Part shown: one piece after another, positions 16,248 to 23,805 of the stretch
Position numbering within the stretch: the stretch's first letter is position 1
How the letters are laid out: every line of letters begins with the position of its first letter
DNA from: VRUE01 sp963824215
GTDB lineage: Bacteria; Actinomycetota; Thermoleophilia; Solirubrobacterales; 70-9
NCBI GenBank assembly: GCA_963824215.1
Contig: CAWGOE010000004.1
Coordinates: forward strand, 682,001 to 746,000
DNA length: 64,000 nucleotides
Direction: 5' to 3'
Translations under genes and position numbers: made by a program
The notes under the pieces: generated by a model
The model's input: only the letters and a program-made list of their open reading frames with translations
Told to the model about the DNA's origin: nothing
Database searches by the model: none

Positions 16248-16702
16248 CGCTCGCCCTCGGCGAGGTAGCTCAGCGCCAGGACGCAGACGCCGAGGGTGAT
16301 CGCGACATCGGCGAGGTTGAACGGCGGCCAGCTCAGTACGTCGAGGTAGTCGGTGACCTCCCCCGCCCGCACGCGATCGATCAGGTTGCCGAGCGCGCCG
16401 CCGGTGAGCAGGCCAATAGCCACCCACATCCCGGGGCGGGTCGGGTCGCGGGCGAAAAGGACGCCGACGAAGGTCAGCGCGACGAGCGTCAGCGCGACGA
16501 GGGCGGTGCCGCCGCCGCTGGCCAGCCCAAAGGCGACACCGTCGTTGTGGGCGAGGGTCAAACCAATCGGCCCCAGCACATCGACCTTCTCGCCCGGAAC
16601 CAGGTTGGCCTCGATCACCGCCTTCGCCGCTTGATCGAGACCGACAACCAGCGCACAGAGCGTCCCCGCCAGGCCCCAGGCGCGGGCTCCGGAGCCGTTC
16701 AC
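16244..16702 (-). CDS. lspA: Lipoprotein signal peptidase (signal peptidase II)
   Basis: A 152-residue membrane aspartic protease that removes the signal peptide of diacylated prolipoproteins. Four hydrophobic helices are visible. Conserved segments are DQAAKAVIE, HNDGVAFG, GGALGNLIDRV with the following VTDYLDV, and FNLADVAITLG; the two catalytic Asp are in VTDYLD and NLADV. GTG start overlaps the yggT stop (GTGA), and the stop overlaps the pseudouridine synthase start. Predicted plasma-membrane location. Confidence 0.92.
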   Translation of the reverse strand: MNGSGARAWGLAGTLCALVVGLDQAAKAVIEANLVPGEKVDVLGPIGLTLAHNDGVAFGLASGGGTALVALTLVALTFVGVLFARDPTRPGMWVAIGLLTGGALGNLIDRVRAGEVTDYLDVLSWPPFNLADVAITLGVCVLALSYLAEGER

Positions 16703-17001
16703 CCGGCGATCAGGGCGACGACTACGCCGCGCAGGATGACCAGCACGATGATTCCGATCATCGGGCTCAGGTCGAGCCCGAGCCCGCCGCCCCCGATCGG
16801 CGGGATGATGCGACGGAAGAGGTTGAGGTAGGGATCGGTGGTCTCGGTGATGAAGTCGAGCACCGACCGCAGGGTCGGGTTGTAGGGCATCCGCGGTATC
16901 CACGACATCAGGACCCGGATCAGGATGAGGATGATGTAGACGAGGAAGAGCGCCCCCACGTACTCGGCGACGTCCTCGCGGGTGATCGCGAACGGAATCA
17001 C
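16699..17001 (-). CDS. YggT family membrane protein
   Basis: A 100-residue integral membrane protein with two long hydrophobic segments (VGALFLVYIILILIRVLMSW and the C-terminal LSPMIGIIVLVILRGVVVAL). TDPYLNLFRRIIPPIG between them is the YggT family signature. GTG at 17001 overlaps the proC stop (GTGA). YggT typically lies next to sepF and proC in Gram-positives and has been tied to envelope or division functions; no biochemical activity is established. Confidence 0.88.
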   Translation of the reverse strand: MIPFAITREDVAEYVGALFLVYIILILIRVLMSWIPRMPYNPTLRSVLDFITETTDPYLNLFRRIIPPIGGGGLGLDLSPMIGIIVLVILRGVVVALIAG

Positions 17002-17738
17002 CCCCGCATTCTCTCCAACGAGGCGCGGACGGCAGCTTCGAAGGCAGCGCGGGCCCCTTCGCGGTCGAGTGCCTCCAGCCCGGCTTCGGTGCTGCCCCCC
17101 GGCGAGGTGACGGAGACGCGGACATCGGCTGGCCGACGGATGCGCATCAGCGATCCAGCACCCGCGGCGGCCTCGACGACCAGTTTTTCGACCAGATCTC
17201 GATCCAAGCCCTCGCCAACGCCGGCCTCGACGAGCGCCTCCGCGACCAAGGCGAAATACGCCGGCGAACAGGCCATCAACGCGGTGGCGACGTCGAATTG
17301 CGAGTCGGGCAGCTCGACGACGGCCCCGAGAGCACTCAGCTTCTCTCGAACCTCTGAACTGAACTCCCCGGCAATGCAAAGAACCCCGCCGCCCACCTCG
17401 ACGGCGACGTTGGGCATGACTCGCCCGACCGCGGCATCGGGGAATACCCCTTGGACGTCCTCCAAGGGGGTGGCCCCCAAGATCGAGATGACCGACTTTG
17501 CACCCACCAGTTCACTGGCCGCTTGTTGAAGGGCATCCGGCTTTACCGCAAGGAGCACGACATCGGCTCGCTCTGCCAACTCCCCGTTGGACCCAACAGC
17601 CTCACCGCCAAGATCCTCGGCCAGCCTGGCAGCCCTATCGGAGTCCGGATCGAAGAACAGCATCTGCTCCCACCGCCCGACCCAGCCCCTGGCAATGGCA
17701 GCAGCCATGTTCCCAGAACCACAGAATCCAATGATCAT
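16998..17738 (-). CDS. proC: Pyrroline-5-carboxylate reductase
   Basis: A 246-residue enzyme for the last step of proline synthesis. The NAD(P)-binding N-terminus is IGFCGSGNMAAAIARG. VLLAVKPDALQQ, MPNVAVEVGGG and the C-terminal dimer motif with SPGGSTEAGLEALDREG are present. ATG at 17738 gives the family N-terminus; reading further upstream enters the palindrome. A TAGGCT box 8 bases before the ATG follows the inverted repeat, so proC may begin a new, leaderless transcript with yggT, lspA and the pseudouridine synthase. Confidence 0.93.
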   Translation of the reverse strand: MIIGFCGSGNMAAAIARGWVGRWEQMLFFDPDSDRAARLAEDLGGEAVGSNGELAERADVVLLAVKPDALQQAASELVGAKSVISILGATPLEDVQGVFPDAAVGRVMPNVAVEVGGGVLCIAGEFSSEVREKLSALGAVVELPDSQFDVATALMACSPAYFALVAEALVEAGVGEGLDRDLVEKLVVEAAAGAGSLMRIRRPADVRVSVTSPGGSTEAGLEALDREGARAAFEAAVRASLERMRG

Positions 17739-17746
17739 CAGCCGGG

Positions 17747-17752
17747 AGCCTA
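17747..17752 (-). promoter_or_regulatory. Putative proC -10 box (leaderless)
   Basis: TAGGCT on the minus strand, 8 bases before the proC ATG and 13 bases after the inverted repeat. It fits the TAnnnT-N6-10-start pattern seen repeatedly in this window. No -35 is evident. Confidence 0.4.
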
Positions 17753-17765
17753 GTAGTCCCGGGTC

Positions 17766-17892
17766 GGGAGGGTCGGGGGTGTCCCTCCCGCGCAGCGGCG
17801 TCCTCTTTTTTCGCCCCGCCCGCCTACACGGACGACCACCTAACTCTCCAGGCGAAAAACCCAGCAAGCGGCAGGGACACCCCGACCCTCCC
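17766..17892. repeat. Nested inverted repeat between sepF and proC
   Basis: The outer arms at 17766-17786 and 17873-17892 pair over 20 bp with one bulged G. The inner arms TTTTTCGCC (17807-17815) and GGCGAAAAA (17851-17859) are perfect. The layout of GC-rich outer and T/A-tract inner arms matches the element at 10686-10798. The left arm shares TCGGGG(G)TG(T)CCCTCCC with the element at 21693. It begins 13 bp after the sepF stop; a terminator role is likely from position. Confidence 0.72.
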
Positions 17893-17905
17893 CAAGCGCT
17901 ACGAA

Positions 17906-18442
17906 TCAGGACTGGTTAAAGAACCCTTTGTCCAGCAACCGCGCCTTCTCCTCAGCCGATACCTCGACGTTACGAGGAGTCAGCAAGAAGATCTTCTCGG
18001 CGATCCGCTGCATGCCGCCATCGAGCGAGTAGGTGAGGCCGGAGCAGAAGTCGATCATCCGCTTGGAGAGCTCGTGGTCGGTGGTCTGGAGATTGAGGAT
18101 CACCGGCACCGAGCGCTTGAACTGATCGGCGACCTGCTGAGCGTCGTTGAAGTTGCGCGGGATGACGAGGTGGACTTTGACGTCGGAGTCCTCGCCGACC
18201 GGCCGCAAGGTGCGGGTGCGCGAGGCGGAGATCGGCTCATCGTCGGCGAATATGTCGTCGATCTCGTCGCGGCGTGAGCGGCGTGAGGTCGGCAGGCGCC
18301 GAACCTGGCCGGATTCGCGTCGAGCCTCGATCTCCTCTTCGGAGGTCTCGGGGAAGTCTTCGTCGTACTCGGGGCCGTACTCGTGCTCTTCGGCCAAACC
18401 GAAGTAGACCAGCGCTTTATGCCACGTGTCGCGTAGTGCCAT
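17906..18442 (-). CDS. sepF: Cell division protein SepF
   Basis: A 178-residue protein that anchors FtsZ to the membrane. An amphipathic N-terminal helix (RDTWHKALVYFGLAEEHEY) suits membrane binding. An acidic/Arg-rich linker follows, then the SepF core at about 85-170: KVHLVIPRNFNDAQQVADQF, RSVPVILNLQ and RMIDFCSGLTYSLDGGMQ. It follows yggS in the conserved pgeF-yggS-sepF series (ftsZ itself is not in the window). Its ribosome site is separated from the ATG by a hairpin (see next entry). Confidence 0.93.
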   Translation of the reverse strand: MALRDTWHKALVYFGLAEEHEYGPEYDEDFPETSEEEIEARRESGQVRRLPTSRRSRRDEIDDIFADDEPISASRTRTLRPVGEDSDVKVHLVIPRNFNDAQQVADQFKRSVPVILNLQTTDHELSKRMIDFCSGLTYSLDGGMQRIAEKIFLLTPRNVEVSAEEKARLLDKGFFNQS

Positions 18443-18478
18443 GCGTGCGTGTTTCGGCTCTTTTCAGCCGAATCCTCC
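18443..18478 (-). promoter_or_regulatory. sepF translation leader with looped-out hairpin
   Basis: GGAGG lies at 18474-18478, 31 bases before the sepF ATG, too far for normal initiation. A hairpin with a perfect 7-bp stem (TTCGGCT and AGCCGAA, 18453-18472) fills the gap. Folding it leaves an effective spacing of 11 bases. No other ribosome site is seen in the last 10 bases. Confidence 0.5.
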
Positions 18479-18491
18479 AGACAAGTATCGC

Positions 18492-19124
18492 CTAAATGTA
18501 GAGCGCGGTACCGAGTCGGACGATCGTTGCCCCCTCCTCGACCGCGACGGGCCAGTCCTGGGAGGTGCCCATCGAGAGGCGGCTGAGGCCGTGCTCTGCC
18601 GCCAGCTCGGCGAGCCCGGCGAAGTGCGGCCGCGAGTCCTCTGGGTCGGTGCTGAAGGGCGGCATCGTCATTAGGCCTCCAACACGCACCGGGCTGCGCT
18701 CGATGAACGGGGCCAGCTCGATGGGCTCAATCCCGCTCTTTCCCTCCTCGCCGGCGATATTGACCTCGACTAAGACTTCGGTCTCGGGCGTCGCATTGCG
18801 AGCGAGCTGGTCGAGCGCCGAGTCCGTGGCGACAGAGTGGATCAGGCGGCAGAGCGGCAGGATCCGCTTCACCTTGCGGCTCTGCAGGGCGCCGATGAAG
18901 TCCCAAGCGAAGGAGTCGCCCCACTCGGCGTGCTTTGCCTCCAGCTCCTGCAGCCGGTTCTCTCCGACCAGCTCGATCCCGGCCTCGACAAGCACGCCCA
19001 TCTCCTCCAACGGCACGTACTTGGTTGCGGCGAGGACCTCGACCTCTGCGCCGGCCCGTTCACGCACCCGTTCCAGATTGGCTGCGATCTTGACCGGGTC
19101 GAGGCCGTGGATCAGGCCGGGCAC
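18492..19124 (-). CDS. YggS family PLP-binding protein
   Basis: A 210-residue pyridoxal-phosphate homeostasis protein. PLP lysine in VEVLAATKYVPLEEM; the phosphate-binding and family segments are IELVGENRLQELEAKH, WDFIGALQSRKVK, VNIAGEEGKSGIEP and LSMGTSQDWPVAVEEGATIVRLGTALY. It has no catalytic activity in the family; it buffers PLP. GTG at 19124 lies two bases after the pgeF stop and fits the family length. Position between pgeF and sepF is typical of Gram-positives. Confidence 0.9.
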   Translation of the reverse strand: MPGLIHGLDPVKIAANLERVRERAGAEVEVLAATKYVPLEEMGVLVEAGIELVGENRLQELEAKHAEWGDSFAWDFIGALQSRKVKRILPLCRLIHSVATDSALDQLARNATPETEVLVEVNIAGEEGKSGIEPIELAPFIERSPVRVGGLMTMPPFSTDPEDSRPHFAGLAELAAEHGLSRLSMGTSQDWPVAVEEGATIVRLGTALYI

Positions 19125-19126
19125 GC

Positions 19127-19783
19127 CTAGCCCTCCCCCTCGAGCCAGGCGACGCCCGCTTGCCGCCCCGGACCACCGTCGCGCCTGTGGGAGAAGAAGA
19201 GCTCCTCTTCGCAACGGGTGCAGTGCGCGGCTGACTCGATCTCCTCGACGCCGGCTTGAAGCAGGAGCCGTCGCGCAACCTCATGCAGGTCAAGCATTCT
19301 GCCCGTCGCGATTCCCTCGCCGAGCGGTGAGAAGGCCATGAGTACCTCGTCGCCCACCTCGTAGCAGCAGGGACCGATCCCGGGACCGATCGCCGCGTGG
19401 GTTGCGTTCACCGCTGCCGCGCCACGGTCGATGATCCCGGCCCCCAGGCCGCGCCAGCCGCAGTGCAGCATGGCGACCCCGCCCGGTCCAGCCACGGCGA
19501 CCGGGAGGCAGTCGGCGGTGTAGACGAGGCCCGCTATGCCAGGCGCGGCGATTACGTGACCGTCGGCTTCGGGCGTGTCGGCAAGTGCCGCCTGGCCGTA
19601 GCTCAGCTCCGCGCCGTGGACCTGTCGATTGACTGCGATGCGGCTTGGATCGAGCCCCAATGCCATCGCGAGGACTGCGTGGCTCTCCTTTGCGGAGCCA
19701 GCCGAGCGGGTCGAGAACGCGGCCCTCGCTCCGGGGAGGGCTGGCTCGAGCCAGGTAACCCCTTTGGCTTCGAACCACTCCAT
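19127..19783 (-). CDS. pgeF: Peptidoglycan editing factor PgeF (YfiH, DUF152 family)
   Basis: A 218-residue protein of the multicopper-polyphenol-oxidase/YfiH family. Predicted zinc ligands are His in NRQVHGAEL, Cys in TADCLPVAV and His in MLHCGWRGLGAG; GPGIGPCCYEVGDEV is also conserved. Members act as purine nucleoside phosphorylase/adenosine deaminase and as editors of misincorporated amino acids in cell-wall precursors. ATG overlaps the upstream cca stop (TGATG). The exact activity here is not decidable from sequence. Confidence 0.85.
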   Translation of the reverse strand: MEWFEAKGVTWLEPALPGARAAFSTRSAGSAKESHAVLAMALGLDPSRIAVNRQVHGAELSYGQAALADTPEADGHVIAAPGIAGLVYTADCLPVAVAGPGGVAMLHCGWRGLGAGIIDRGAAAVNATHAAIGPGIGPCCYEVGDEVLMAFSPLGEGIATGRMLDLHEVARRLLLQAGVEEIESAAHCTRCEEELFFSHRRDGGPGRQAGVAWLEGEG

Positions 19784-20901
19784 CAGCCGCCCCTCGTCTG
19801 GGCGACCGACAGGGCGACCTCCAGCTCCTCGGCGCGACCAGAGATCTCGCCGTCGAGCTTGCGGCGCAGAGCGGCGGCGAGACCTTGGCCGACAGCGGGG
19901 CCCTGCGGCACTCCGGCGGCGATCAGATCCTCGCCGCCGATCTCCAGCTCGACGGACCGCCACTCGAGGTAGTCGTCGAGCCACTCTCCCCCGAGCGCCC
20001 GCGCGAGGACCAGCTCTACCGGATCGGCGCCGTTGGCGAGCTCCACCGCGGCCGATGGTGGGCGGGGGGTGGCGGCCGCCAGCTCTAGCTCGGATCGTTG
20101 GGGCCCAAGCGCCGCCGCAAGCACCACCCGCTCTCGCGGCGCGACACCCTGCCAGGGGGGCGCGGAGAGCAGCTCGGATACGCGCGCGGCGAGCTCGACT
20201 CCGTCCTGTCTGAGCTCGACCTGGCCCCACTCGCCGAGCAGCTCAAACCCTGCGGCTGCATTGGGTTCGCCGGCCAGTTTCACGAGCTCCCCCGTCTTCC
20301 GGTCAGCCGAGACGGTCTTCAGGTCCGCGGCCCGGATCAGCTCGGCGGTTCCCGGCACAAGCTCGAATCCAAACCGTGCCGCGTAGCGGGCCGCCCGCAG
20401 CGCTCTGGTCGGATCGTCGATGAGGGAACGCTCGTGCAGCAGGCGCAGCAGACCGGATTCGAGGTCCCCCCTGCCGCCCCACGGGTCGATCAGCTCCACC
20501 TCGCCCCACAGGGGTAGAGCCATTGCGTTGATCGTGAAGTCGCGCCGGCGGAGATCCCCCTCTAGGTCGTCCGCGGGCGCCACTTCCGGCAACGTCCCCG
20601 GATGCGGGTAGGTCTCGGTCCGCGCCGTGGCGATGTCGATCTCATGGCCGTCGAGCAGAGCCTTAGCCGTGGCGAAGCGCTCGTGCTCAACCGGATCGGT
20701 GTCCAGGTTGGCCGCGAGCCCCGCGGCATCGCCTACGACGACGAGGTCGAGGTCGGCGCGGCCGCGACCGAGCAACAGGTCGCGCACGGCGCCGCCGACT
20801 AGGTAGACGGGGTCATCGCCGGCGGCCGCGCGGACAGCCTCCAGCTCGGGATAGGCCCCGCGCAGGGACTCGCCGAGGTTGTCGATACGCAGCTTGGGCA
20901 T
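19783..20901 (-). CDS. CCA tRNA nucleotidyltransferase / poly(A) polymerase family
   Basis: A 372-residue class II nucleotidyltransferase. YLVGGAVRDLLLGR with the downstream carboxylates DLDLVVVGD forms the active site. RRDFTINAMALPLWG and DDPTRALRAARYAARFGFEL are the family's B-D motifs. The role is to add or repair the CCA end of tRNA; a partial (A- or CC-adding) activity cannot be excluded. It lies 14 bases downstream of hisF and overlaps pgeF. Confidence 0.85.
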   Translation of the reverse strand: MPKLRIDNLGESLRGAYPELEAVRAAAGDDPVYLVGGAVRDLLLGRGRADLDLVVVGDAAGLAANLDTDPVEHERFATAKALLDGHEIDIATARTETYPHPGTLPEVAPADDLEGDLRRRDFTINAMALPLWGEVELIDPWGGRGDLESGLLRLLHERSLIDDPTRALRAARYAARFGFELVPGTAELIRAADLKTVSADRKTGELVKLAGEPNAAAGFELLGEWGQVELRQDGVELAARVSELLSAPPWQGVAPRERVVLAAALGPQRSELELAAATPRPPSAAVELANGADPVELVLARALGGEWLDDYLEWRSVELEIGGEDLIAAGVPQGPAVGQGLAAALRRKLDGEISGRAEELEVALSVAQTRGG

Positions 20902-20915
20902 CGCTCGCGCCGAGC

Positions 20916-21674
20916 CTACGCCCGCACGGGGATGCCGGCCGCCGCTAGGTGCTTCTTTGCGTCGCGCACTCGGTAGGCGCCGTAGTGGAAGATCGAGGCG
21001 CAGAGCACGGCATCGGCGCCGCCGTCGGCAATCGCCTCGCTGAGGTGGTCGAGCGTGCCGGCGCCACCTGAGGCAATCACCGGAACCGAGACTGCGTCGG
21101 CGACAGCCCGGGTCAACTCAATGTCGTAGCCATCGTTGGTGCCGTCGCGGTCCATGCTGGTTAGCAGCACCTCCCCCGCTCCCAGTTCCGTTGCCTCCCG
21201 GGCCCAAGCGACGGCGTCGCGCTGCTCGACCCGCTTGCGGCCCCCGTTGACGTAGACCCCCCAGCCGCCGTCCTCGCGCTTGGCGTCGATCGCGATCACC
21301 ACGCACTGGGCGCCAAAGTGGTCCGCGAGCTCGCCGAGCAGCTCTGGGCGAGCCAAAGCCGAGGAATTGACCGAGACCTTGTCGGCGCCGGCGTCGAGTA
21401 CGGCTTGAGCGTCCTCGACAGAGCGAATCCCGCCGCCGATCGTGAAGGGGATGAAGACGTTGTCCGCCGTGCGCCGGGCAAGCTCGACGATCGTCTCGCG
21501 CTTTTCGTGTGAGGCGGTGATGTCGAGGAAGACCAGCTCGTCGGCGCCCTCGGCGTCGTAGCGCTCGGCCAGCTCGACCGGGTCGCCGGCGTCGCGCAGG
21601 CCGACAAAGTTCGTGCCCTTGACGACGCGGCCGGCGTCTACGTCTAGGCAGGGGATTACTCGTTTCAGAACCAT
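20916..21674 (-). CDS. hisF: Imidazole glycerol phosphate synthase, cyclase subunit
   Basis: A 252-residue beta/alpha barrel that makes IGP and AICAR from PRFAR using ammonia from HisH. Catalytic Asp in RVIPCLDVDAGRVVKG and in VIAIDAKRED; phosphate loops IPFTIGGGI and VIASGGAGTLDH. ATG at 21674 gives the family N-terminus MVLKRVIPCLD. Unlike hisA-hisH-hisB, which overlap, it is separated from hisA by a large inverted repeat. A TACGCT box 8 bases before the ATG may restart transcription. Confidence 0.95.
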   Translation of the reverse strand: MVLKRVIPCLDVDAGRVVKGTNFVGLRDAGDPVELAERYDAEGADELVFLDITASHEKRETIVELARRTADNVFIPFTIGGGIRSVEDAQAVLDAGADKVSVNSSALARPELLGELADHFGAQCVVIAIDAKREDGGWGVYVNGGRKRVEQRDAVAWAREATELGAGEVLLTSMDRDGTNDGYDIELTRAVADAVSVPVIASGGAGTLDHLSEAIADGGADAVLCASIFHYGAYRVRDAKKHLAAAGIPVRA

Positions 21675-21682
21675 TGGATACA

Positions 21683-21688
21683 AGCGTA
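21683..21688 (-). promoter_or_regulatory. Putative hisF -10 box (leaderless)
   Basis: TACGCT on the minus strand, 8 bases before the hisF ATG and just after the palindrome. There is no visible ribosome site, which fits leaderless initiation. Confidence 0.35.
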
Positions 21689-21692
21689 GAGG

Positions 21693-21797
21693 TCAGGGAT
21701 CGGGGTGCCCTCCCCCGGAGACCGTTGCGCAGCCGATCGCGGACCAGGGTTCAAACGCAGTCCCAGAGCCTCCGTGGGAGGGCACCCCGATCCCTGA
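21693..21797. repeat. Long inverted repeat between hisA and hisF
   Basis: Perfect 22-bp arms at 21693-21714 and 21776-21797, extended inside by CGGAG/CTCCG. The left arm contains TCGGGGTGCCCTCCC, closely matching the arm of the repeat at 17766. The right arm contains CCGATCCC(T)GATAG, shared with the repeat at 10686. A further pair GGTTCAAAC (21748-21756) and GTTTGAACC (21817-21825) allows an alternative fold. It splits the his genes into two transcription units. Confidence 0.72.
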
Positions 21798-21836
21798 TAG
21801 CCCTCACGTGGTTGAGGTTTGAACCGCTATGCGACC

Positions 21837-21870
21837 CAAAGCTCTACCGCGCTAGCGGGCGAGAGCTTTG
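21837..21870 (-). terminator. Hairpin overlapping the hisA 3' end
   Basis: CAAAGCTCT (21837-21845) pairs with AGAGCTTTG (21862-21870), a perfect 9-bp stem spanning the hisA stop codon. It lacks a T-tract. Together with the 21693-21797 palindrome it may end or protect the hisZGDBHA transcript. Confidence 0.4.
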
Positions 21871-22577
21871 ATCGCCTCCGCGACGGTGAAACGCTGCTCG
21901 TAGAGAGCTCGGCCGACTATGGCGCCCTCGACGTTGGGGGGCATTGAGCTTGCTAGGGATCTGAGGTGGGTTAGGTCTCCGACGCCGCCGGAGGCGATTA
22001 GTTGAGCTTTGGTTGCCGTGGCGATCTTGTTGAGTAGGTCTAGGGCTGGGCCCTCCATGGTTCCGTCGACCTCGATTGCGGTGCAGAGGAAGCGGGCTAC
22101 GCCGCGGTTGCTGAGCGCCTCGACGGCATCGACCACTCCCTCCTCCCCTGCTTCAGTCCATCCCTCCAGGGCGACTCGGCCGTTGCGGGCGTCGACCGAG
22201 ACGACGATGCGGTTGCCGTGAGCTTCGATCATTGCGTCGAGGAAAGCTGGGTCACGCAGGGCCGCCGTGCCGATCACGACTCGCTTGGCGCCCGCGTCGA
22301 GGACCGCGCCGACGGAGTCCGCATTGCGCAGGCCCCCGCCCACCTGGATCGGGCACTCGATGGCCGCCGCGATGCGCTCGACTGCCTTCAGGTTCTGTGG
22401 CTCCCCGGCTTTCGCTCCGTCTAGGTCGACTACGTGGAGGTACTCGGCGCCTTCGTCTGCCCAGCGCTTTGCCGCATCGACCGGGTCGGCGTCGTAGGTC
22501 GTCTCGCGGGCGTAGTCGCCCTGCAGCAGCCGTACCGCCTGGCCGCCGCGGATGTCGATTGCTGGATAGAGGATCAC
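21852..22577 (-). CDS. hisA: ProFAR isomerase (phosphoribosylformimino-AICAR ribotide isomerase)
   Basis: A 241-residue beta/alpha barrel for the fourth step of histidine synthesis. Catalytic Asp in LYPAIDIRGGQAVRL and in FLCTAIEVDGTMEGP; phosphate loops IQVGGGLRN and LIASGGVGDLTHL. GTG at 22577 overlaps the hisH stop (GTGA); longer readings only shadow hisH. In many actinobacteria HisA is the bifunctional PriA that also serves in tryptophan synthesis. Whether this is PriA cannot be settled without a trpF check of the genome. Confidence 0.92.
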   Translation of the reverse strand: MILYPAIDIRGGQAVRLLQGDYARETTYDADPVDAAKRWADEGAEYLHVVDLDGAKAGEPQNLKAVERIAAAIECPIQVGGGLRNADSVGAVLDAGAKRVVIGTAALRDPAFLDAMIEAHGNRIVVSVDARNGRVALEGWTEAGEEGVVDAVEALSNRGVARFLCTAIEVDGTMEGPALDLLNKIATATKAQLIASGGVGDLTHLRSLASSMPPNVEGAIVGRALYEQRFTVAEAIKALAR

Positions 22578-23206
22578 GCCGGCGTGGGCGTCGCGGCGCA
22601 GACCCCGGCGAAATTGGAGAGCAGGCGCAACCCGGCGCTGCTCGACTTCTCGGGGTGGAACTGGACACCGAAGACGCTGTCGCGCTCCGCCGCGCAGGCG
22701 AAGCGGGCCCCGTAGGCGGCGCTGCCGAGCAGATCGTCTTGGTCGGGGCATGGCGCGAAGGAGTGGACGAAGTAGAACGGAGTCTCGCTCTCGATCCCGT
22801 CGGTCAGCTTCGAGTCACACTCCCAGCGCACGGGCGACCAGCCGATGTGCGGAACCTTGAGCCCGTCCGCTTCCAGCTCGTCAACGCCGCCGGACAGCAG
22901 GCCGATTCCGCTCGCCCCGCCCAGCTCGGTGGTCGAGTCGAAGAGCAGCTGCAGGCCAAGGCAGATGCCGAGGATCGGCACGCCGGCGTCGCGTCGCTCG
23001 GCGATCAGCTCGTCGAGCGACAGCTCGCGGACCTGCTGCATCGCTTTCGGGAAGGCGCCGACCCCAGGCAGGATCACACCGTCCGCCGCGCGAACCGTCT
23101 CAGGGTCATTTGCGATCGTCGCCGTGGCACCGACATGCTCGAGCGCCTTCTCGACCGAGCGCAAGTTGCCCATGCCGTAGTCCAAGATGCAGATACGCGC
23201 AGTCAT
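22574..23206 (-). CDS. hisH: Imidazole glycerol phosphate synthase, glutamine amidotransferase subunit
   Basis: A 210-residue class I glutaminase that feeds ammonia to HisF. Nucleophile Cys in PILGICLGLQLLF; His and Glu of the triad in FGVQFHPEKSS; N-terminal CILDYGMGNLRSVEKALE. ATG at 23206 overlaps the hisB stop (ATGA). Its partner HisF is encoded two genes further on, after hisA. Confidence 0.94.
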   Translation of the reverse strand: MTARICILDYGMGNLRSVEKALEHVGATATIANDPETVRAADGVILPGVGAFPKAMQQVRELSLDELIAERRDAGVPILGICLGLQLLFDSTTELGGASGIGLLSGGVDELEADGLKVPHIGWSPVRWECDSKLTDGIESETPFYFVHSFAPCPDQDDLLGSAAYGARFACAAERDSVFGVQFHPEKSSSAGLRLLSNFAGVCAATPTPA

Positions 23207-23805
23207 TCGCTCAACGTCCCCTTCGTCGAGGGCACGCCGCTCTCGTCGGGATCGACGGAGACGGCGACGCGGAGCGCTCGCGCAAACGCCTTGAAGCAGG
23301 CCTCGATCATGTGGTGCACGTTGGTCCCGTAGCGCACCGAGACGTGCAGAGTCAGCTTGGCGCCGTTGGCGACGGCGCGGAAGAACTCCTCCGCCAGCTC
23401 GCTGTCGAACCCGGCTATCGACGTCGCCGGCATCTCGGCATCGAATACGCATAGCGGCCGTCCCGAGATGTCGATCGCGCACTCGGCCAGCGACTCGTCC
23501 ATTGGCACAAGGGCCGAGCCGTAGCGGCGAATCCCCGCCCGGTCTCCCAGCGCCTCATCGAGCGCCTGGCCAAGCACGATGCCGACGTCCTCCACGGTGT
23601 GGTGGGCGCCGGTCTCCAGGTCGCCGCTCGCCTCTACAACCAGGCCAAGCTTGCCGTGACGTGCGAGCAGGTCGAGCATGTGGTCGAGGAAGCCGACGCC
23701 AGTTGCGGAGCTCGACTCGCCTCCATCCAGGTCAAGCGAGAGCCGGATCTGGGTCTCGGCCGTGCTTCGCTCTCTTTGTGCGGTTCTGGTCATCTCAAGT
23801 GCCAT
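23203..23805 (-). CDS. hisB: Imidazoleglycerol-phosphate dehydratase
   Basis: A 200-residue monofunctional IGPD (no fused phosphatase domain). Mn-binding His-rich motifs are GFLDHMLDLLARHGKL, GAHHTVEDVGI and NVHHMIEACFKAFARAL. It produces imidazole acetol phosphate. The ATG at 23805 overlaps the hisD end by 11 bases; a second in-frame ATG at 23793 is an alternative. HisC aminotransferase, the next step, is not in the window. Confidence 0.95.
   Translation of the reverse strand: MALEMTRTAQRERSTAETQIRLSLDLDGGESSSATGVGFLDHMLDLLARHGKLGLVVEASGDLETGAHHTVEDVGIVLGQALDEALGDRAGIRRYGSALVPMDESLAECAIDISGRPLCVFDAEMPATSIAGFDSELAEEFFRAVANGAKLTLHVSVRYGTNVHHMIEACFKAFARALRVAVSVDPDESGVPSTKGTLSE

Noticed and set aside
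21740..21830. GGTTCAAAC resembling a tRNA T-loop near the hisA-hisF palindrome
   Set aside because: No acceptor, D or anticodon arms can be built around it; it forms an inverted pair with GTTTGAACC instead.
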